Shown here piece after piece: positions 28,002-37,005 of a DNA stretch of 64,000 nt. Where the stretch lies: contig NZ_CP023747.1 in assembly GCF_008704995.1 (NCBI RefSeq), forward strand, positions 7,708,588-7,772,587, written 5' to 3'. The notes beneath the pieces were generated by a model. That model had not been told where the DNA came from and did not search any database. It saw only the letters and a list, made by a program, of their open reading frames with translations. Source of the DNA: Streptomyces nodosus (lineage in GTDB: Bacteria; Actinomycetota; Actinomycetes; Streptomycetales; Streptomycetaceae). How positions within the stretch are numbered: the first letter of the stretch is position 1; every line of letters begins with the position of its first letter. A program made the translations under genes and the position numbers.

Positions 28002-29831
28002 ATGGAATTCGTAGTACTTCCAGACTGTCCGGCCGCGGCCGGGCCCGCTGCCCGCCTCGCGCCGGGGCGGCGGATCAACCACGCGTCGGGGCGGCCCTGG
28101 ATCGTGGGCGACTGGCCCGACGACCAGGTTCACCTGGTTGTGGCGGGGCCGCGCCGGATGGCGCTGATCGGGCAGGTGACACTCGACGAGGCGGCGGCGA
28201 AGGACCGCCTCGGGCGGCTGCGGTCGCTGGACGAGGTGGACCGGATCGCGTCCCGGCTGGTGGGTTCCTGCCATGTGCTGGTGTCGCTGGACGGCACCGT
28301 GCGGGTCCAGGGCTCGGTCGTCGGTGTACGACAGATTTTCAGTGCTGCGGTGGACGGTGTCACGGTCGCCGCCAGTGGTGTGGCACCGCTCGCCCGGCTC
28401 ACCGGCGCGGACCTCGACGAGTCCGTGCTCGCCGCGCGGCTGCTCGCGCCGGGCGGCGCACCCTGGCCGCTGGCCCAGCGTCCGGTGCGGCGCGGTGTCG
28501 ACCCGCTCACGACCGGGCACTGGCTGCGGATGGATGCTGAGGGGCGGGCGCGGCAGGTGCGGTGGTGGCGGCTGCCGGAGGCGTCCCGGTCGCTCGCGCA
28601 GGGTGCCGCGGCGGTGCGCACCGCGCTGGACGAGGCGCTTGCCGCACGGGTGCGGCCCGGCCGGACGATCAGCGCGGACCTGTCCGGCGGCATGGACTCC
28701 ACGTCTCTGTGCTTCCTGGCCGCTGCGGCGAACGCCGACCTGGTCACGTACCACGTGGCGCCGCTGGACAGCGCCAATGAGGACACCCGGTGGGCGCACC
28801 GGGCCGCCGCGCTGCTGCCGCACGCCCGCCATCACACCCTCACTGCGGACCGCGCAGAGAACCTCTTCGACGTCGGCTACACCGCCGAGCACGCGAACAC
28901 CGCACCCGAAGGCCCCTCCACCTGGGCGTCGGGCCTCGCGCACATCCGCGACCTGGCGCACCGGGCGCGCGGCGAGGGGTCCTCGCTGCATCTGAGTGGC
29001 TTCGGCGGGGACGAACTGTTCGGGCGGATGCCCACCTCGGCCTGGTCGTTGGCGCGGGCCCGGCCCATCGGCGGGCTGCTCCTGGTGAACCGGTACCGGC
29101 TTGCCAACCGCTGGTCGTGGGGTGCCACCGTACGGGCCCTGCTCGACCGGTCGACGTTCGCACAGAACCTCACCGCGGTCGCCACCCGGATCGGCGCGCC
29201 TCCCCCTTCGCTCGACGAGCCCGACTTCGGCTGGGTGTTCGCGCCGCGTATGCCGGCGTGGGCCACGCCGGACGCGGTTGCGGCGGTGCGGGAGCTGCTC
29301 ACCGAGGCCGCCGGGCGCACGCCCGAGCCGCTGGATGCCGACCGCACCCGCCATCAGGCGCTGGCCTCACTGGTCTTCGAGGGGTCCACGATCCGCCAGG
29401 TCAACACTGTGCTCGCGGGCACCGGCATCGCCTGGGACGCGCCGTTCCTGGACGACCGGGTGATCGAGGCGGCGCTCGCCGTCCGGGTCGAGGAGCGGCT
29501 GGCGAGCGCCCGGTTCAAGCCGCTGCTGACGGACGCGGTGCGCGGAGCCGTACCCGCCGGCATCCTCGACCGGCGGGACAAGGGCGAGTTCAGCGCGGAG
29601 GCGTTCCGCGGCCTCGAGCGCAACCGGGCCCGCCTCCTCGAACTGTGCGAGGACTCGCGGCTGGCCCGGCTCGGTCTGATCGACCCGGAGCGGTTCCGGG
29701 CCGCGGTGCTCAACCCGGGGCCGATGTCCCACCACCTCCAGCCGATCGACACCACCGTGGCGTGCGAGAGCTGGCTCCGTACGCACCCGCAGACCACGAC
29801 GGATGTCCAGGACACGGGAGTACGCAGATGA
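28002..29831 (+). CDS. mslC: Lasso cyclase (asparagine synthetase-like, C protein)
   Basis: This 609-aa enzyme adenylates the side chain of core Asp9 and closes the macrolactam with the N-terminus of Cys1. The PP-loop SGGMDSTS is at about 228-235, with downstream synthetase motifs SGFGGDELFGR, FLDDRVIEAAL and RFKPLLTDAVRG. The N-terminal part is a degenerate glutaminase-like domain without the catalytic Cys at position 2, as in other lasso cyclases. ATG 28002 has GAGG upstream. It overlaps the RRE gene by 4 bp. Confidence 0.93.
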   Translation: MEFVVLPDCPAAAGPAARLAPGRRINHASGRPWIVGDWPDDQVHLVVAGPRRMALIGQVTLDEAAAKDRLGRLRSLDEVDRIASRLVGSCHVLVSLDGTVRVQGSVVGVRQIFSAAVDGVTVAASGVAPLARLTGADLDESVLAARLLAPGGAPWPLAQRPVRRGVDPLTTGHWLRMDAEGRARQVRWWRLPEASRSLAQGAAAVRTALDEALAARVRPGRTISADLSGGMDSTSLCFLAAAANADLVTYHVAPLDSANEDTRWAHRAAALLPHARHHTLTADRAENLFDVGYTAEHANTAPEGPSTWASGLAHIRDLAHRARGEGSSLHLSGFGGDELFGRMPTSAWSLARARPIGGLLLVNRYRLANRWSWGATVRALLDRSTFAQNLTAVATRIGAPPPSLDEPDFGWVFAPRMPAWATPDAVAAVRELLTEAAGRTPEPLDADRTRHQALASLVFEGSTIRQVNTVLAGTGIAWDAPFLDDRVIEAALAVRVEERLASARFKPLLTDAVRGAVPAGILDRRDKGEFSAEAFRGLERNRARLLELCEDSRLARLGLIDPERFRAAVLNPGPMSHHLQPIDTTVACESWLRTHPQTTTDVQDTGVRR

Positions 29832-30091
29832 AGCTGAGCCTCGCCCGCGACGTCACCCTCACGGACATCAACTCCGGTGCCGTCCTGCTCGACGGGCGCC
29901 GCGGCCGCTACTGGCAGCTCAACGCCTCCGGCTGCGCCGTGCTGCGCAGGCTGCTCGACGGCGAAGGGCCCGACGCGGTCGTCGCCGGCATGGCCGCCGC
30001 GGCGCCGGTCGACGCCGAGCGCGTACGCAAGGACATACAGGCGCTGATCGGCTCGCTCAGCGCGGCCGAGCTCGTGGAGGTCGACCGGTGA
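29828..30091 (+). CDS. mslB1: Lasso leader-binding protein (PqqD-like RRE, B1)
   Basis: This 87-aa PqqD-fold RiPP recognition element has the pattern VTLTDINSGAVLLDGRRGRYWQLNASGCAVLRRLLDG. It binds the precursor leader and presents it to the protease and cyclase. It is separate from the protease, as is usual in actinobacterial lasso clusters. It overlaps the genes on both sides by 4 bp (ATGA and GTGA), so C, B1 and B2 are translationally coupled. Confidence 0.93.
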   Translation: MKLSLARDVTLTDINSGAVLLDGRRGRYWQLNASGCAVLRRLLDGEGPDAVVAGMAAAAPVDAERVRKDIQALIGSLSAAELVEVDR

Positions 30092-30516
30092 CCACCCCAG
30101 CCGTCGCCGAACAGGCGGCCCGCCTCCCGCTTCGCCGCCAGCTCGGCCCACGCTGCGCGGTCGGCGCGGCCCGCCTCCTGGTGAAGCTGCCCCCGGCCCG
30201 GCTGCACCGGGTGCTCGGCGTGCTCAGCAAGGGCGCCCGTCCCGTCGGGTACGCCGAGGCGGCGCGGGCCCGCCGCGCCGTGGTGTCGGTGAGCACGCGC
30301 TGCGCGGGCCTGGGCTGTCTGCAACGGTCCGTGGCTACGGTGCTGCTGTGCCGGGCACACGGCCGCTGGGCCGACTGGTGCACGGGCTTTCGAACCCGGC
30401 CCTTCGGCGCGCACGCCTGGGTCGAGGTCGATGGCCGCCCGGTCGACGAGCCCGGCGAACTCAGCGCGTTCCGCACGGTGTTGGCCGTGCGGCTCGGGCC
30501 GGGAGGCCGCGTATGA
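30088..30516 (+). CDS. mslB2: Lasso leader peptidase (transglutaminase-like, B2)
   Basis: This 142-aa cysteine protease removes the leader after the Lys at -1. The probable triad is Cys77 (GLGCLQRS), His109 (GAHAWVEV) and Asp120 (RPVDEPG). The length is typical of stand-alone B2 proteins. The start is GTG 30088, and the stop overlaps the next ATG. Confidence 0.93.
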   Translation: MTTPAVAEQAARLPLRRQLGPRCAVGAARLLVKLPPARLHRVLGVLSKGARPVGYAEAARARRAVVSVSTRCAGLGCLQRSVATVLLCRAHGRWADWCTGFRTRPFGAHAWVEVDGRPVDEPGELSAFRTVLAVRLGPGGRV

Positions 30517-31481
30517 CGGACGCGATCCGGGCCGAGGCCCTCTATGCGTACTACGGCACCACGCCCGCCGTGAACGGGCTGGATCTGGCGGTGCCGGCCG
30601 GCTCGACGTTCGGCTTCCTCGGGCCGAACGGCGCGGGCAAGACCACCACCATCAGCATGCTCACCACCCTGCTCAGGCCCACGGCGGGACGCGCGGAGGT
30701 GGCGGGCTTCGATGTCGCCGAGCGCCCCGCCGAGGTGCGCCGCCGCATCGGCATCGTGTTCCAGGAGTCCACGCTGGACCTGGAGCTGACGGCCGCCGAG
30801 AACCTGCGCTTCCAGGCGGACCTGTGCGGGTTGCCGCGGCAGCGGGCCCGTGCGGCGATCGCCGCCATGCTCGACCTGATGGAGCTGTCACAGCGCAGCA
30901 GGGTTCCGGTCCGGCAGTTCTCCACCGGTCTGCGCCGCCGCCTGGAGATCGCCCGGGGCCTGATCGGGTCGCCGCGCGTCCTCTTCCTGGACGAGCCGAC
31001 GACCGGGCTCGACGCCCAGACCCGCGCCGCCGTGTGGGACCACCTCGACCGGCTCCGCCGGGAGCAGGGCATCACACTCTTCTTCACCACACACCAGCTG
31101 GAGGAGGCCGAGCACTGCGACCAGGTCGCCATCGTCGATCGGGGCCGGGTCGTCACCCAGGGAACACCCGCCGAGCTGAAGTCCGTGATCGGCTCCGACC
31201 TCGTGGTGCTGCGTACCGAGGACGATGCGAGGGCCGCCGACGCGCTGGCCGAGCGGTTCGGTCTCGCGGCCGAACCCACCCCGGACGGGCTGCTGCTGCG
31301 GGTGTCGGACGGCGCGACGCTGGTCCCGCGGCTGTGTACCGGGCTCGGTCTGACGGTGCGCGCGGTGTCCATCGCGCCTCCCTCCCTCGACGACGTCTTC
31401 CTGCACCACACCGGTGCCGCGATCCGCGAGAGCCAGGCGGGTGGGCACACGCTCGACACCATCGGGGAGGGGCTGCGATGA
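30513..31481 (+). CDS. ABC transporter ATP-binding protein (DrrA type)
   Basis: This 322-aa ATPase has Walker A GPNGAGKTT, signature FSTGLRRRLEIARG, Walker B VLFLDEPTTGLD and switch TTHQLEEAE. The C-terminal extension (about residue 230 on) is typical of the daunorubicin-resistance DrrA group. With the next gene it forms an exporter, probably for the mature lasso peptide. It overlaps its neighbours by 4 bp. Confidence 0.92.
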   Translation: MTDAIRAEALYAYYGTTPAVNGLDLAVPAGSTFGFLGPNGAGKTTTISMLTTLLRPTAGRAEVAGFDVAERPAEVRRRIGIVFQESTLDLELTAAENLRFQADLCGLPRQRARAAIAAMLDLMELSQRSRVPVRQFSTGLRRRLEIARGLIGSPRVLFLDEPTTGLDAQTRAAVWDHLDRLRREQGITLFFTTHQLEEAEHCDQVAIVDRGRVVTQGTPAELKSVIGSDLVVLRTEDDARAADALAERFGLAAEPTPDGLLLRVSDGATLVPRLCTGLGLTVRAVSIAPPSLDDVFLHHTGAAIRESQAGGHTLDTIGEGLR

Positions 31482-32332
31482 GCATCACCGAGACGGCGCT
31501 CCAGGCGCCCGCCGCCACCGAGGAGCGCCGCGCCGTCAGCGCCCTGCGCCCCTGTCTCCTGCTGTGGCGCCGGGAGATGATCCGGCTGCGGCACAACCCG
31601 GTGCGCCTGGCCATGGGCCTGGTCACCCCGCTCCTCTTCCTCGTCGTGCTCGGCACCGGACTCGACGCCGCGTCCGGGAACCTCGGCAAGGCCCAACTCA
31701 ACGACTACCGGGCCTTCTTGTTCCCCGGCGTACTCGTCATGTCGGTGCAGGCGCCGGCCATCGCGGTGGGCATCTCGCTGGTGTGGGACCGGCGGCTCGG
31801 GGTGCTGCGGCAGATGCTCGTCGCGCCGTTCCCGAGGTCCAGCGTCGTACTCGGTCTTGCGCTCGGCGGCGCCACCACCGGCGCGATCTACGGTCTCCTC
31901 GTCCTGTCGGTCGGCGGCATCGCGAGCATCCGGTACACGCCGGTGCTCCTGGTCGTCATGGTCGAAGTCCTGCTGATCTCCCTGCTGTTCACCTCGCTCG
32001 GCCTGCTCGCCGCAGTGACGATCCGTCAAGTGGACACGTTCCAGGTCGTGGTGAACCTGAGCCTGATGCCGCTGATGTTCTTCTCCGGCGCGATGTTCCC
32101 GCCGAACGGGCTGCCGGGCTGGCTCGCCGTCGTCGTCAAGCTGAATCCGCTGACCTACGGCATCGACGCGGTGCGCCGCACCCTGCCGGGGCCCGATGTG
32201 CTCAGCTCGGAGCAGACCCGGCTGCTGGTCGGCGGCTGGCATCCGCCCGTCGTCGCCGAGCTGGGGCTGCTCGCCGCGATCGTCGCGCTGGCGCTCGGCG
32301 TGGCCACATACCGCTTCTCCAGCTCGAAGTGA
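31478..32332 (+). CDS. ABC transporter permease (DrrB type)
   Basis: This 284-aa ABC-2 permease has six membrane segments. Family features are LLLWRREMIRLRHNPVRLAMGLVTPLLFLVVLG near the start, RRLGVLRQMLVAPFPRSSVVLG, and MFFSGAMFPPNGLPGWLAVVVKLNPLTYGIDAVR. It is coupled to the ATPase gene. The cluster thus has two separate ABC systems flanking the core genes. Confidence 0.92.
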   Translation: MSITETALQAPAATEERRAVSALRPCLLLWRREMIRLRHNPVRLAMGLVTPLLFLVVLGTGLDAASGNLGKAQLNDYRAFLFPGVLVMSVQAPAIAVGISLVWDRRLGVLRQMLVAPFPRSSVVLGLALGGATTGAIYGLLVLSVGGIASIRYTPVLLVVMVEVLLISLLFTSLGLLAAVTIRQVDTFQVVVNLSLMPLMFFSGAMFPPNGLPGWLAVVVKLNPLTYGIDAVRRTLPGPDVLSSEQTRLLVGGWHPPVVAELGLLAAIVALALGVATYRFSSSK

Positions 32333-32340
32333 GGCCGGGC

Positions 32341-32817
32341 GTGAGGCAGGCGGTGACGACGTGGACGGGTGTGGCCGCGCGGTTGCTGCTGGCCGCCGTC
32401 CTCGGCTACGCGGGGCTGGTCAAGATCCAGGACCTTGCCGACGCGGGGCGCTCGGTGGAGCTGTATCAGATCGTGTCCGGGAACACGGCCCAACTCGTTG
32501 GTGGCGCACTGCCGTTCGTTGAGGTGGCGCTCGCGCTGCTGCTGATCGCCGGGCTTGCCACCCGGGCGGCGGCCGTGGCCACGGCGCTGCTCATGGCGGT
32601 GTACATCGCGGCGATCGCTTCGGTGTGGGCACGCGGCCTGTCCGTCGATTGCGGCTGCTTCGGCTCCGGGTCCGCGCTCAGCAGCGGCGCCGAGCGTGGC
32701 TACGCCGTGGACATCGCGCGCGATCTGCTCTTTCTGGGGGCCGCTGCCTTGCTGATCCGCCGTCCGCGCACCCACTACGCCCTGGACCGCTGGGTCCTGG
32801 ACGTGCGCGACGAATGA
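32341..32817 (+). CDS. MauE/DoxX-like membrane protein
   Basis: This 158-aa protein has four membrane segments and the MauE-like motif DCGCFGSG between segments 3 and 4. MauE proteins work with thioredoxin-like partners in extracytoplasmic disulfide formation. Beside the DsbA-like gene it probably recycles the oxidant that makes the two disulfides of the lasso peptide. The start is GTG 32341; GTG 32353 is also possible. Confidence 0.85.
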   Translation: MRQAVTTWTGVAARLLLAAVLGYAGLVKIQDLADAGRSVELYQIVSGNTAQLVGGALPFVEVALALLLIAGLATRAAAVATALLMAVYIAAIASVWARGLSVDCGCFGSGSALSSGAERGYAVDIARDLLFLGAAALLIRRPRTHYALDRWVLDVRDE

Positions 32818-32858
32818 CACGTACGAGACCCACCGAGCGACACAGAGGAGTTGAAGGC

Positions 32859-33581
32859 ATGAGTCTGGAGCCCGCGGAAGTACGGGACATGGTCCTCGGC
32901 CGACGACGGCGCCGGCGAGCGGTGCTGGTGTCCGCCGTGGCCGCCGTCGGCCTCGCCGTCGCGGCGCTGCTCGGCGCCGGGCTCGTCCGTGCCAACGACA
33001 CGGATCCGGGCGAGGCCCCTGCGAAGGCGCCCGCCGGAGCGACGCAGGACAAGACGGGTATCGCGGCCTCCGAGGGCGCGGTACGGGTCGACCTGTACCT
33101 CGACTACCTGTGCCCCGAGTGCCGCAACACCGAACGGTCCCTGTCCGGCGAACTGGAGGCCCTGAAGGAGAAGGGCGCGGTACGGCTGGTCTACCACCCG
33201 GTCGCCTTCCTCGACGGCTACAGCAAGCCCGCCGGCTACTCGACGCGGGCCGCGTCCGCAGCGGCCTGCGCGGCGGACGCGGGCCGGTTCGAGGAGTACA
33301 CGAAGGTGCTCTTCGAGAAGCAGCCCGCCGAACGGGGCCCCGGCCTGAGCGAGCGCCAACTCGTCCTGCTCGGCGAGGAGGCCGGGATCGAGGACGCCTC
33401 CTTCGGGAGCTGCGTCCGGGGCGCGGCGCACAAACCCTGGGTGACCTATGTGTCCGACGTCGCCGCCGCCGACGGCGTCTCGCTGACCCCGACCGTCATG
33501 GTCGACGGCGAGCGCGTGGACGTCACCGGCGGGGACGCGGCCGGGAAACTCGCCCGCGCGGTGGCGAAGGCGCGGCGATGA
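32859..33581 (+). CDS. DsbA-like membrane-anchored thiol oxidoreductase
   Basis: This 240-aa protein has an Arg-rich start, one membrane helix (about 21-43) and a thioredoxin-fold domain with active site CPEC (Cys85, Cys88). The cis-Pro region VSLTPTVMVDG is intact. It should act outside the membrane and form Cys1-Cys13 and Cys7-Cys19 in the peptide. ATG 32859 has GAGGAG upstream; ATG 32814 overlaps the MauE stop and gives 15 extra residues. The stop overlaps the ATG of the next gene. Confidence 0.87.
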   Translation: MSLEPAEVRDMVLGRRRRRRAVLVSAVAAVGLAVAALLGAGLVRANDTDPGEAPAKAPAGATQDKTGIAASEGAVRVDLYLDYLCPECRNTERSLSGELEALKEKGAVRLVYHPVAFLDGYSKPAGYSTRAASAAACAADAGRFEEYTKVLFEKQPAERGPGLSERQLVLLGEEAGIEDASFGSCVRGAAHKPWVTYVSDVAAADGVSLTPTVMVDGERVDVTGGDAAGKLARAVAKARR

Positions 33582-34912
33582 CACGGCTGACCGTGGCGCT
33601 CTCCGGCGACTGCATGGCCACCCGGTCCGCGCTGATCACCCCCGAACCGGCCGCGGAGCACCTGCGCGGGCTGCTGACCGGCGCCGACTTCGCCTTCACC
33701 AACTTGGAGGTGGTGCCGGGCGCGGACCGCGGCCACCCGGTGCACAACGCGGCGGGCGGCGGTGGGCTGATCGCGGATCCTGGCGTGCTCGACGCGGTCA
33801 CCGCAGCGGGCTTCTCCGTCCTGGGCTGCGCCAACAACCACGCCCTGGACATGGGCGCCGAGGGCGTGCTCGGCACCGTGGACCGGCTCACCGCGCGCGC
33901 CATCCCCTTCGCGGGCATCGGCGCCGATCTGACCGCCGCCCGGCGCCCGGTCTACGTCGACCGGCCCGCCGGCAGCCTCGCGCTGATCTCGTGCAGTTCG
34001 ACGTTCCTGCCCGGCCAGGAGGCGGCCGAGCCCTCGCCCGACCTGCCCGGCCGTCCGGGCCTCAACCCGCTGCGGCACCATGCCACGCTGCATGTCACCG
34101 CGGAGCAGATGGACGTACTGCGGGAGATCGACGGGGACACCGGGCTGAGGGCGCGGCGCGCCGAGGCGCGCACCCTGCTCGGCTTCGACCCGGCGCAACC
34201 GGGGGCGGACCGCTACACGCTCTACGGGGCGCGGTTCCAGGTGGCTGACCAGCCGGGCCTGACGACCGCGTGCGACCCGCGCGACCTGGAGCAGATCGCC
34301 CTCTGGGTGGCCGAGGCGAGGGCCCGTGCGGACCTGGTCCTGGTCAGTGTGCACGCGCACGAGCCCGGGCCGACCGCCGACGAACCGGCCGAGTTCCTGC
34401 GGGAGTTCGCGCACCGCGTGATCGACGAGGGTGCCCACGCCGTGGTCGGGCACGGCCCGCACGCCCTGCGCGGTGTGGAGCTGTACCGGGGCCGGCCCGT
34501 CTTCTACAGCCTCGGCAACATCGTCAGCCAGATCGAGCTCGCCGACCGCGTCCCCGCCGAGGACTACGCGGGCGTACCGGCCGGTGAACGGCTCACCCCC
34601 GGCCGCTACTTCGCCGCGCTGAGCGGCGACGGCCGCCGGCTGTTCGCCCCGCACCCGCGCTACTGGCGATCGGTGGTGCCGCAGCTCACGTTCGAGGACG
34701 GGGCGCTCGTCGCCGCCAGGCTGCACCCGGTCGACCTGGGCCACGGGGAGCCGGTACACCGCAGGGGGCGGCCGCGCCTCGCCGACCCGGTGCTGTCGAA
34801 GGAGATCCTCGCGGAGGTCGCGCGACTGTCGCAGCCGTACGGCACCACGGTCACCGAGGACGGGGAGCTGACGCCGGCATCACAGGAAGGCCGGGGACGG
34901 CGGACTTGTTAA
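33578..34912 (+). CDS. mslH: CapA/metallophosphatase-fold peptide epimerase (Trp21 epimerase)
   Basis: This 444-aa protein has the CapA/PgsA pattern: LSGDCMATR, FAFTNLEVV, VLGCANNHALDMG, VLVSVHAHEPG and VVGHGPHALRGVELYRGRPVFYSLGNIV, with the metal-binding Asp, Asn and His residues. In the published MS-271 work the protein of this type, MslH, epimerises the C-terminal Trp of the precursor. Its place directly after the disulfide genes in a siamycin I cluster supports the same role. No signal peptide is visible, fitting action in the cytoplasm on the precursor. Confidence 0.85.
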   Translation: MTRLTVALSGDCMATRSALITPEPAAEHLRGLLTGADFAFTNLEVVPGADRGHPVHNAAGGGGLIADPGVLDAVTAAGFSVLGCANNHALDMGAEGVLGTVDRLTARAIPFAGIGADLTAARRPVYVDRPAGSLALISCSSTFLPGQEAAEPSPDLPGRPGLNPLRHHATLHVTAEQMDVLREIDGDTGLRARRAEARTLLGFDPAQPGADRYTLYGARFQVADQPGLTTACDPRDLEQIALWVAEARARADLVLVSVHAHEPGPTADEPAEFLREFAHRVIDEGAHAVVGHGPHALRGVELYRGRPVFYSLGNIVSQIELADRVPAEDYAGVPAGERLTPGRYFAALSGDGRRLFAPHPRYWRSVVPQLTFEDGALVAARLHPVDLGHGEPVHRRGRPRLADPVLSKEILAEVARLSQPYGTTVTEDGELTPASQEGRGRRTC

Positions 34913-34958
34913 GATCGCTGAACCTCCACTCCGACGAACAGCAGGCGAGGAACGCACG

Positions 34959-35633
34959 ATGGCCGAGGCGGTCCGGGTGCTGATCGCGGACGATCAGGCA
35001 CTGCTGCGCGGCAGCTTCCGCGTCCTTATCGACGCGACGCCCGGGATGACCGCAGTCGGCGAGGCGGGCGACGGCGCCGCTGCCGTCGAACTCGCCCGCA
35101 GCCTGCGCCCCGACGTCGTCCTGATGGATCTGCGGATGCCGGTCCTGGACGGCATGGAGGCGACCCGGCGGATCTGCTCGGATCCGGAGCTGTCCCGTGT
35201 GCGGGTGCTCGCGCTGACGATGTTCGACATGGACGAGTACGTGTACCCGGCGCTGCAGGCCGGGGCGAGCGGCTTTCTCCTGAAGGACGCCTCACCGACC
35301 GACCTTGTCGCCGGGATCCGCGTCATCGCCTCCGGCGAGAGCGTGCTCGCCCCCACCGTCACGCGCCGGCTCATCGCGAACTTCTCGCGGCACAGCGAGC
35401 CGCCGCGCCCCGTGCGGCGGCTCGTCGGGCTGACCAAGCGGGAGCAGGAGGTGCTCGTCCTGATCGCCAACGGTCTGTCGAACGCCGAGATCTCCGAACG
35501 CCTGGTGATCAGCCTGCCGACCGTGAAGACGCACGTCGGCAGCTTGCTGGCGAAGCTGCACGCCCGGGACCGGGCACAGCTCGTGATCATCGCCTACGAG
35601 AGCGGTCTCGCCGAGCCGGGCATGCCGGGCTGA
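34959..35633 (+). CDS. NarL-family response regulator
   Basis: This 224-aa protein has an intact receiver (ADDQ acidic pocket, VVLMDLRMP with the phosphorylated Asp, Lys in FLLKDASPTDL) and a LuxR-type HTH (LTKREQEVLVLIANGLSNAEISERLVISLPTVKTHVGSLLAKL). GAGGAACG precedes the ATG. It is the probable partner of the kinase at 24791-25927 and closes the lasso cluster. Confidence 0.88.
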   Translation: MAEAVRVLIADDQALLRGSFRVLIDATPGMTAVGEAGDGAAAVELARSLRPDVVLMDLRMPVLDGMEATRRICSDPELSRVRVLALTMFDMDEYVYPALQAGASGFLLKDASPTDLVAGIRVIASGESVLAPTVTRRLIANFSRHSEPPRPVRRLVGLTKREQEVLVLIANGLSNAEISERLVISLPTVKTHVGSLLAKLHARDRAQLVIIAYESGLAEPGMPG

Positions 35634-35717
35634 CAGCCGGTCAGCCCGGCACCGCAGGCACGTCCGCCGAGAGCGCGGCGGCCCCGTACCGAGGATCTGC
35701 AGAGCGCCATGCGGCGC

Positions 35718-35774
35718 AGGCCGGAGCAGGTGGTGACGGCAGACCCGGAAGGCCACGAGTTTTGCGTGGTCTGA
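35718..35774 (+). pseudogene. VOC-protein C-terminal remnant
   Basis: The frame ending at TGA 35772-35774 reads VVTADPEGHEFCVV, the typical final strand of VOC/glyoxalase-like proteins (ADPEGNEFCV). Nothing recognisable precedes it. It marks the junction between the lasso cluster and the mobile-element zone. Confidence 0.4.
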
Positions 35775-36165
35775 TCGAGCCGGGATGGCGTCCTGCCAGC
35801 CGGGCAGCGAACGGAATCGTGGTGCAGGTGATGCCGGATCGCCTGACTGACGTTGCTGACCGCGCACGAGTGGGGCGAGCGGTACGGGCGCCGGGTGGAG
35901 ACCGGCACATTGTCGGGCGGGAATGCGGCCGTGCCCGCCAGGGCCGAAGAGTTCCCGGAACCCCTTGCCGTCCGTGCCTCCTCCGGCGGCGCCGGAGCGT
36001 TCTCTGCCGGTGCCCTGAAGAGCCCTGGCAAGAAGGCCGATCTCGTGCGGCGGGAACTGGCCCGCTCCACAGGCATCCACGCCGCGCATGGGTACGGACG
36101 CAGCGGACCGCGGGCGGCTCGAACTGCCTTCAGGGCGCCGCCGACGCTGCCGATCCCTGATCTCC

Positions 36166-36813
36166 GGGTCTCATACTGTGGTGGGCGCCGTCCTCGGCGG
36201 TGGCGATGTCCAGGCCGAGGATCTCGCGGTGTCCGTCGGCGTTCACGCCGACCGCGATGAGCGCGTGGATGTTGATGATGCGGCCGCCCTCGCGGACCTT
36301 CTGGGTCAGGGCGTCGACCCAGACGAAGGTGTAGGGGCCGGCGTCCAGGGGGCGGTTGCGGAAGGCGGCGACCTGTTCGTCCAGGTGCTTGGCCATCGTG
36401 CTGACCTGCGACTTCGACAGCTGGGTGACGCCCAGGGACTCGGCGAGTTTCTCCACTCGGCGGGTGGAGACCCCGAGCAGGTAGGCGGTGGCGACCACCG
36501 AGATCAGGGCCTGCTCGGCCCGGCGACGTCGTTCCGGCAGCCAGTGCGGGAAGTAACTCCCGGACCTGAGCTTGGGGACGGCCAGTTCGACGGTGCCGGC
36601 CCGGGTGTCCCACTCTCGCGGGCGGTAGCCGTTGCAGTGGTTGACTCTCTCGTCACTGACCTGCCCGTATTCGGCGTTGCAGAGGGCGTCGGCCTCCGCG
36701 GACATGAGCGCGTCGGCGAACGTCTTGACCATCGCGCGCAGCAGATCGGGACTCGCCGAGGCGAGGTTGTCCTCGGTGAGGGCGTGCAGGGGCAGACTGT
36801 CGGGTGCGGTCAT
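36166..36813 (-). pseudogene. IS256 family transposase, C-terminally truncated
   Basis: From ATG 36813 the frame reads MTAPDSLPLHALTEDNLAS, DALMSAEADALCNAEYGQVSDERVNHCNGYR, VSTRRVEKLAESLGVTQLSKSQVS and FVWVDALTQKVREGG (first catalytic Asp), ending near GLDIATAEDGA at about 36166. IS256 transposases are about 400 aa; only about 215 remain. The rest, with the second Asp and the Glu, is missing. Confidence 0.85.
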
Positions 36814-37005
36814 CGTGCTGATCTCCTTCGAGGCTTCGACACTTCGAAGATCAGCCGGTGGCCGCTCATCTATGCGGGCACCATCCTGATGCCGGAGCAA
36901 ACCCCCGGATCAGGTCGAACCCGTACACCACTTCCCTGGACGCAACCCGTTCCGCTTCCTTGCCAGCGAACCTAGTCGTACGAGGGGACGTACTGGGGGT
37001 GCTGG

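Noticed and set aside
30551..32242. 563-aa minus-strand frame across the lasso ABC exporter genes
   Set aside because: High-GC DNA keeps such antisense frames open. The + strand genes show Walker motifs and membrane segments; the minus frame shows none.
35853..36165. Plus-strand frame with HEWGERYGRRVETG and IHAAHGYGRSG
   Set aside because: It has a faint transposase-like look but no family I can name, and it breaks at the IS256 junction. Not listed as a gene.
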